Origin: Amphirosellinia nigrospora | Taxonomy: Eukaryota > Ascomycota > Sordariomycetes > Xylariales > Xylariaceae | Assembly (NCBI GenBank): GCA_004123355.1 | Contig: SCHM01000003.1 | Span: 2,639,236-2,703,235, forward strand | Direction of reading: 5' to 3' | Length of the DNA stretch: 64,000 nucleotides | Shown here: in pieces, positions 60,832 to 64,000 of the stretch | Layout of the letters: every line of letters starts with the position of its first letter | Numbering within the stretch: position 1 is the stretch's first letter | The notes under the pieces: model-generated | What the model saw: the letters and a program-made list of their open reading frames with translations, nothing else | Database searches by the model: none | Told to the model about the DNA's origin: nothing | Translations under genes and position numbers: made by a program

Positions 60832-61420
60832 AATATAAACTGTTATTTAATAGTAAATTAATAGTTTATAATTATAAACGTTTGTAAAAATCTAAACTTT
60901 TAAGCATTCGTTTTAGATTTTAAAGCGTTAAAAATAAATTAATATTAAAATAATTTTAAACGTTTATATTTTTTAGCGTTTAAAGCTACAAACATTTAAA
61001 TCTAGTTTAAACGTTTATTTTTTATAAACGTTTATTAATTATAAACGTTTATAAGCTTTTTAAACTGTTTATTTATAAGATCGTTTATTAGTAAAAAATA
61101 TTTAATAGTTTTATATATTAAAATTAAGTTTTAAAATTATAGATTTTAGTACTATTAATTTAATTACTATCGAAATATTATTTTATTTATATTATAACTA
61201 GCCCGTTTTTTAAGACTTTTTTATTTTTATTATATAAATCTATTATTATTTAATAAATATAAAGTCCACTATTATCCTATAAATATAAAGTTTATTATTA
61301 TTTTATAAATATAAAGCTTATTTATATAAAGCTTATATTTTAGTTAATATAAAATAAAAAACAGTTATTATAGTTGTTTATTTTAAAATTTAAAACGAAT
61401 ATTTAATTATTATTATTATT

Positions 61421-61630
61421 TAATATAGTAAAATATAAGTAAAATTTATATATTAAAAAAAAATAAAAATAAAATCTCTAAATCTATATAAGTTTTACAA
61501 ATTTAAATAATATTTATATATATATATATGGCGAAGCTACACGTATAAACTAAGTAGTAGCTACGCAGTGGCTAGTGCGCGCCCGCCAGGGCATGTATGC
61601 GCGTAAGCGCATACCTTTTGCCCGCGCGTA
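61421..61630 (+). repeat. Direct repeat copy A with GC-rich core
   Basis: This 210-base segment matches 63440-63649 co-linearly with a constant offset of 2019 bases. Differences are almost all C/T or G/A transitions. The core (from about 61530) contains GTAGTAGCTACG, GTGGCTAGTGCGCGCCC and a CGCGTAAGCGC palindrome-like run and is preceded by a TATATA microsatellite. Downstream at 61651-61670 a small hairpin CCTGCTACTTTTAGCAGG is present only in this copy. Confidence 0.8.
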
Positions 61631-62907
61631 TCAGGTGCCGGCTATACAAAAAGCCTGCTACTTTTAGCAGGTTTATTACTTGCGTAAGCGCCCTTTGCGC
61701 CAGGGTTTAAAAAAAATAATAGTATTAAGTATATTAAAAGTAATACGTAAGCATCTTTTGCGCCGAAATTTAAAAAAGATAATAATACTTTTTTTAAGTT
61801 ATTATATTTTTAGTTAAAGTTTATTACGATTTTAATATTTTTTAATTAGTTTACCGCTATAATATAATTATTATTTAAACTTTTATTTATTATATTTATA
61901 ATTTTAACTTTTTTATTTAATTAAATAATTAAAGCTATTACGTTTACGATTAAATCGGTAATTAAATATAATATTAATTTCGTAAATATTTCTTTTTTTT
62001 ATATTAAAGTTGCCTTATTTTGCTTTTATAAGTTTAAAAAAAACAACGTAGCGTTTAAATAAATTTTTACTTTTAAATATAAATTATAAATATTTAATAA
62101 ATATTATTAAGTAAATTTTAAAATTATATAAAAAATCTAGTTTATAAGCTAGATTTTTTATTTTTTGTTTAATTATTTATAGTTTTAAACGTTATTATAA
62201 ATATTTATGCGCTAGTTTATTAAATAAATAATATTCTTTATATAGTTTAAAATAAATTTAGTTTTTAAGTTTAAATTATAAATATTTATATTTAGCGTTA
62301 TATTAATGTTTAATAGTTACTTGCGCGAAATTTATAGCGAAATATATATTTTTTTAATATATTTTTAAAAAAATCTAATATTATCGAATTTTTATAGATT
62401 TTTTTTTTTAACATTTATTAAAATATCGAATACGTTTAATAGTTTAAATCTAAATAATTATTCGTATAAAGTTAAATATATAGTTTTAAAATATATAGCG
62501 TTTAAGTTTTATTATAAAAATAATATAATATTTATTTAGTTTGCTTTAAAGTTTTCGAAATTATAATATTTTAATATTATTTTAACTATTTAATTCTTTC
62601 GTTTAAATAATCTATCTATTTATAAATAATAAGCTGTTATTATTAATAGTTTTATTTTTATAGCTTTCTATATATTTTGCTAAAATCTTTTATTTTTTAG
62701 CATAATATTAAGCATAAGCTTTTTTAATATAATAAACGAAGTAAATATAAACTATAAGTAATAAAAATTAAAAAGGATTAAAAATCAAATATACGCTACG
62801 CTTAAATAAGCTAGCAAAATTATTTACTATGTTTATTTTATAATATTTAATATGTTTGTTTTATATTATAAAATAAAATATAAAAATATATTGCTAAACT
62901 TATTAAC

Positions 62908-63173
62908 GCTTTATAAGTTTGCACTAAAATATACGCTTTATTACCTTAGTTAAGCGTATTAACGCAAGTTAACCGAAATTTATACTTTAATAATAACTTT
63001 AATTTTAAACTTTAAACATATTACCCGTATATAACTATAAGCCTTATAAATTTATATTAAAGTATACGCTTTGTTATTTTAGTTAAACGTATTAATATAA
63101 GCTAACTAAAGTTTATACCCTGATAATAACTTTAATTTCGGACTTTAAATACGTTATTTATATATAACTATAA
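62908..63173 (+). repeat. Two tandem 133-bp units in the AT-rich block
   Basis: 62908-63040 and 63041-63173 are two head-to-tail units of equal length. Each begins GCYTTATAARTTT, contains TATACGCTTTRTTA, AGTTAARCGTATTAA and a central AATAATAACTTTAATTT, and ends CTATAA. Differences are mainly A/G and C/T changes. Confidence 0.8.
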
Positions 63174-63439
63174 AAATGTTTAGTTTTAATAAAAAAAGTA
63201 AAAAAAGTAAAAATATACTAAAAATACTTATTAATACTTGCTTAAAAGCGTTATTTTATTAAAATAATAACATTTTTAGCAATAGTTAAATAGCGAATTA
63301 AATAATCTATTAATAATTTTATTAATAGATTTATATTATTAAAGCAATAATAATTATTAAAAAAAGCTAATTAATAATAATAAATAATAATAATAATAGT
63401 TTAATATAATCCGTACAATAAAATAATAAAAGCACTATT

Positions 63440-63649
63440 TAATATAATAAAATATAAATAGAATTTATATATTAAAAAAAAATAAAAACAAAATCTCCAG
63501 ATCTATATAAGTTCTATAGGTTTAAATAATATTTGTATATATATATATAGCAAAGCTATACGTATAAACCAGGTAGTAGCTACGTAGTGGCTAGTGCGCG
63601 CCCACTAGGGCACATATACGCGTGAGCGCACACCCCTTGCCCGCGCGTA
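63440..63649 (+). repeat. Direct repeat copy B
   Basis: Partner of 61421-61630, same orientation, no indels visible between them, transition-type differences. It could be one end of a 2.2-kb element (LTR-like) or a tandem duplication. No primer-binding site or polypurine tract is recognisable because of the mutation load. Confidence 0.8.
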
Positions 63650-64000
63650 TTATTATTTTTAAAAAGTATTATATTTAAGTTTTATAAAAGAGGTATAACT
63701 AAGTAAAAAAAAAGTTTTTTTATCGATAAAAAAAATTTTTATTTTTTATATTTTAAATAAGAAATTTTTTTACCCGAATTAAAAACTTTTTTATTTTTAT
63801 TTATTATTATATATATTTAGTTTTTAATATTTATTTTTTATTATATAAATAACTATAAATTTAATAAAATAATTTAAAGTTAAATATTTATATTAAAAAT
63901 AATAATATAATATAAATAAATTATAAAGTTTTATTTTTAATTTTTTTTTTATTATAAATTATATTAAATTTAATTTTATATTAAATTTAATTATTTAATA

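Larger units (their letters stand above)
60832..64000. repeat. AT-rich, RIP-like repeat block (continues past window end)
   Basis: The last 3.2 kb are overwhelmingly A and T with no open frame of note. The few remaining C and G are mostly in ACG, GCG and GCT contexts, while CA and TG dinucleotides are scarce, the expected signature of RIP, which mutates CpA to TpA on both strands. Two islands of ordinary composition survive (61530-61710 and 63550-63650) and belong to the direct repeat described separately. The boundary with normal DNA is sharp. Confidence 0.85.

Noticed and set aside
61421-63649. Full LTR retrotransposon between the two direct repeats
   Set aside because: No reverse transcriptase, gag, primer-binding site or polypurine tract can be seen, and the 1.8-kb interior is too short and too mutated to support the call.
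1-64000. CRISPR array, bacterial-type operon or secondary-metabolite gene cluster
   Set aside because: No regularly spaced repeats with unique spacers, and no polyketide synthase, peptide synthetase or terpene cyclase motifs. The genes are eukaryotic, intron-bearing and housekeeping.

Overview
The window comes from a filamentous ascomycete (Pezizomycotina), most likely a Sordariomycete. Genes have several short GT-AG introns, the proteins are typical filamentous-fungal orthologues (Zn2Cys6 regulator, Rpp40, UPF0643, a DUF4870-type membrane protein, exomer-type Bud7), intergenic DNA is sprinkled with GGTACCTA/CCTAGGTA palindromes, and the right end is a sharply bounded AT-rich block with the transition-biased decay expected of repeat-induced point mutation (RIP). 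Class placement is inference.

Layout. 1-8.2 kb: 3'-truncated HIR3 (minus), a Bud7/exomer gene (plus) and a mitochondrial carrier (plus). 8.2-13.4 kb: no recognisable gene. 13.4-16.6 kb: a Zn2Cys6 transcription factor. 16.6-24.8 kb: gene-poor, with one copy of a dispersed repeat and a small Cys-rich gene interrupted by two in-frame TAG codons. 24.8-31.2 kb: S-adenosylhomocysteine hydrolase, eIF3h and a UPF0643 protein, all minus. 31.2-36.6 kb: gene-poor, with the second copy of the dispersed repeat. 36.6-39.4 kb: DUF4870-type membrane protein, a 360-bp MITE and a mitochondrial uL10 protein. 40-58.8 kb: a dense housekeeping block of TRP4, tRNA-Asp, tRNA ligase TRL1, an ankyrin protein, RPP40, TRM11, GID4, mago nashi and beta-COP, then an elongator tRNA-Met. 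60.8-64 kb: AT-rich, RIP-like block with direct and tandem repeats.

Functional links. TRL1, RPP40 and TRM11 all act on tRNA and lie within 7.5 kb. Both tRNA genes in the window carry introns, which need the TRL1 ligase. SAH hydrolase removes the by-product of methyltransferases such as TRM11. Otherwise this is ordinary housekeeping synteny.

Main caveat. Most genes between 1 and 40 kb, plus RPP40, read correctly only if single bases are restored in short homopolymers. Several of them (eIF3h, mitochondrial uL10, RPP40) should be essential single-copy genes, so systematic homopolymer undercalling in the assembly is a better explanation than pseudogenisation. In contrast SAH1, TRP4, TRL1, the ankyrin gene, TRM11, GID4, mago and SEC26 are fully intact, and the spliced exon lengths I derived for them keep the reading frame. 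No convincing new multi-gene system was found.
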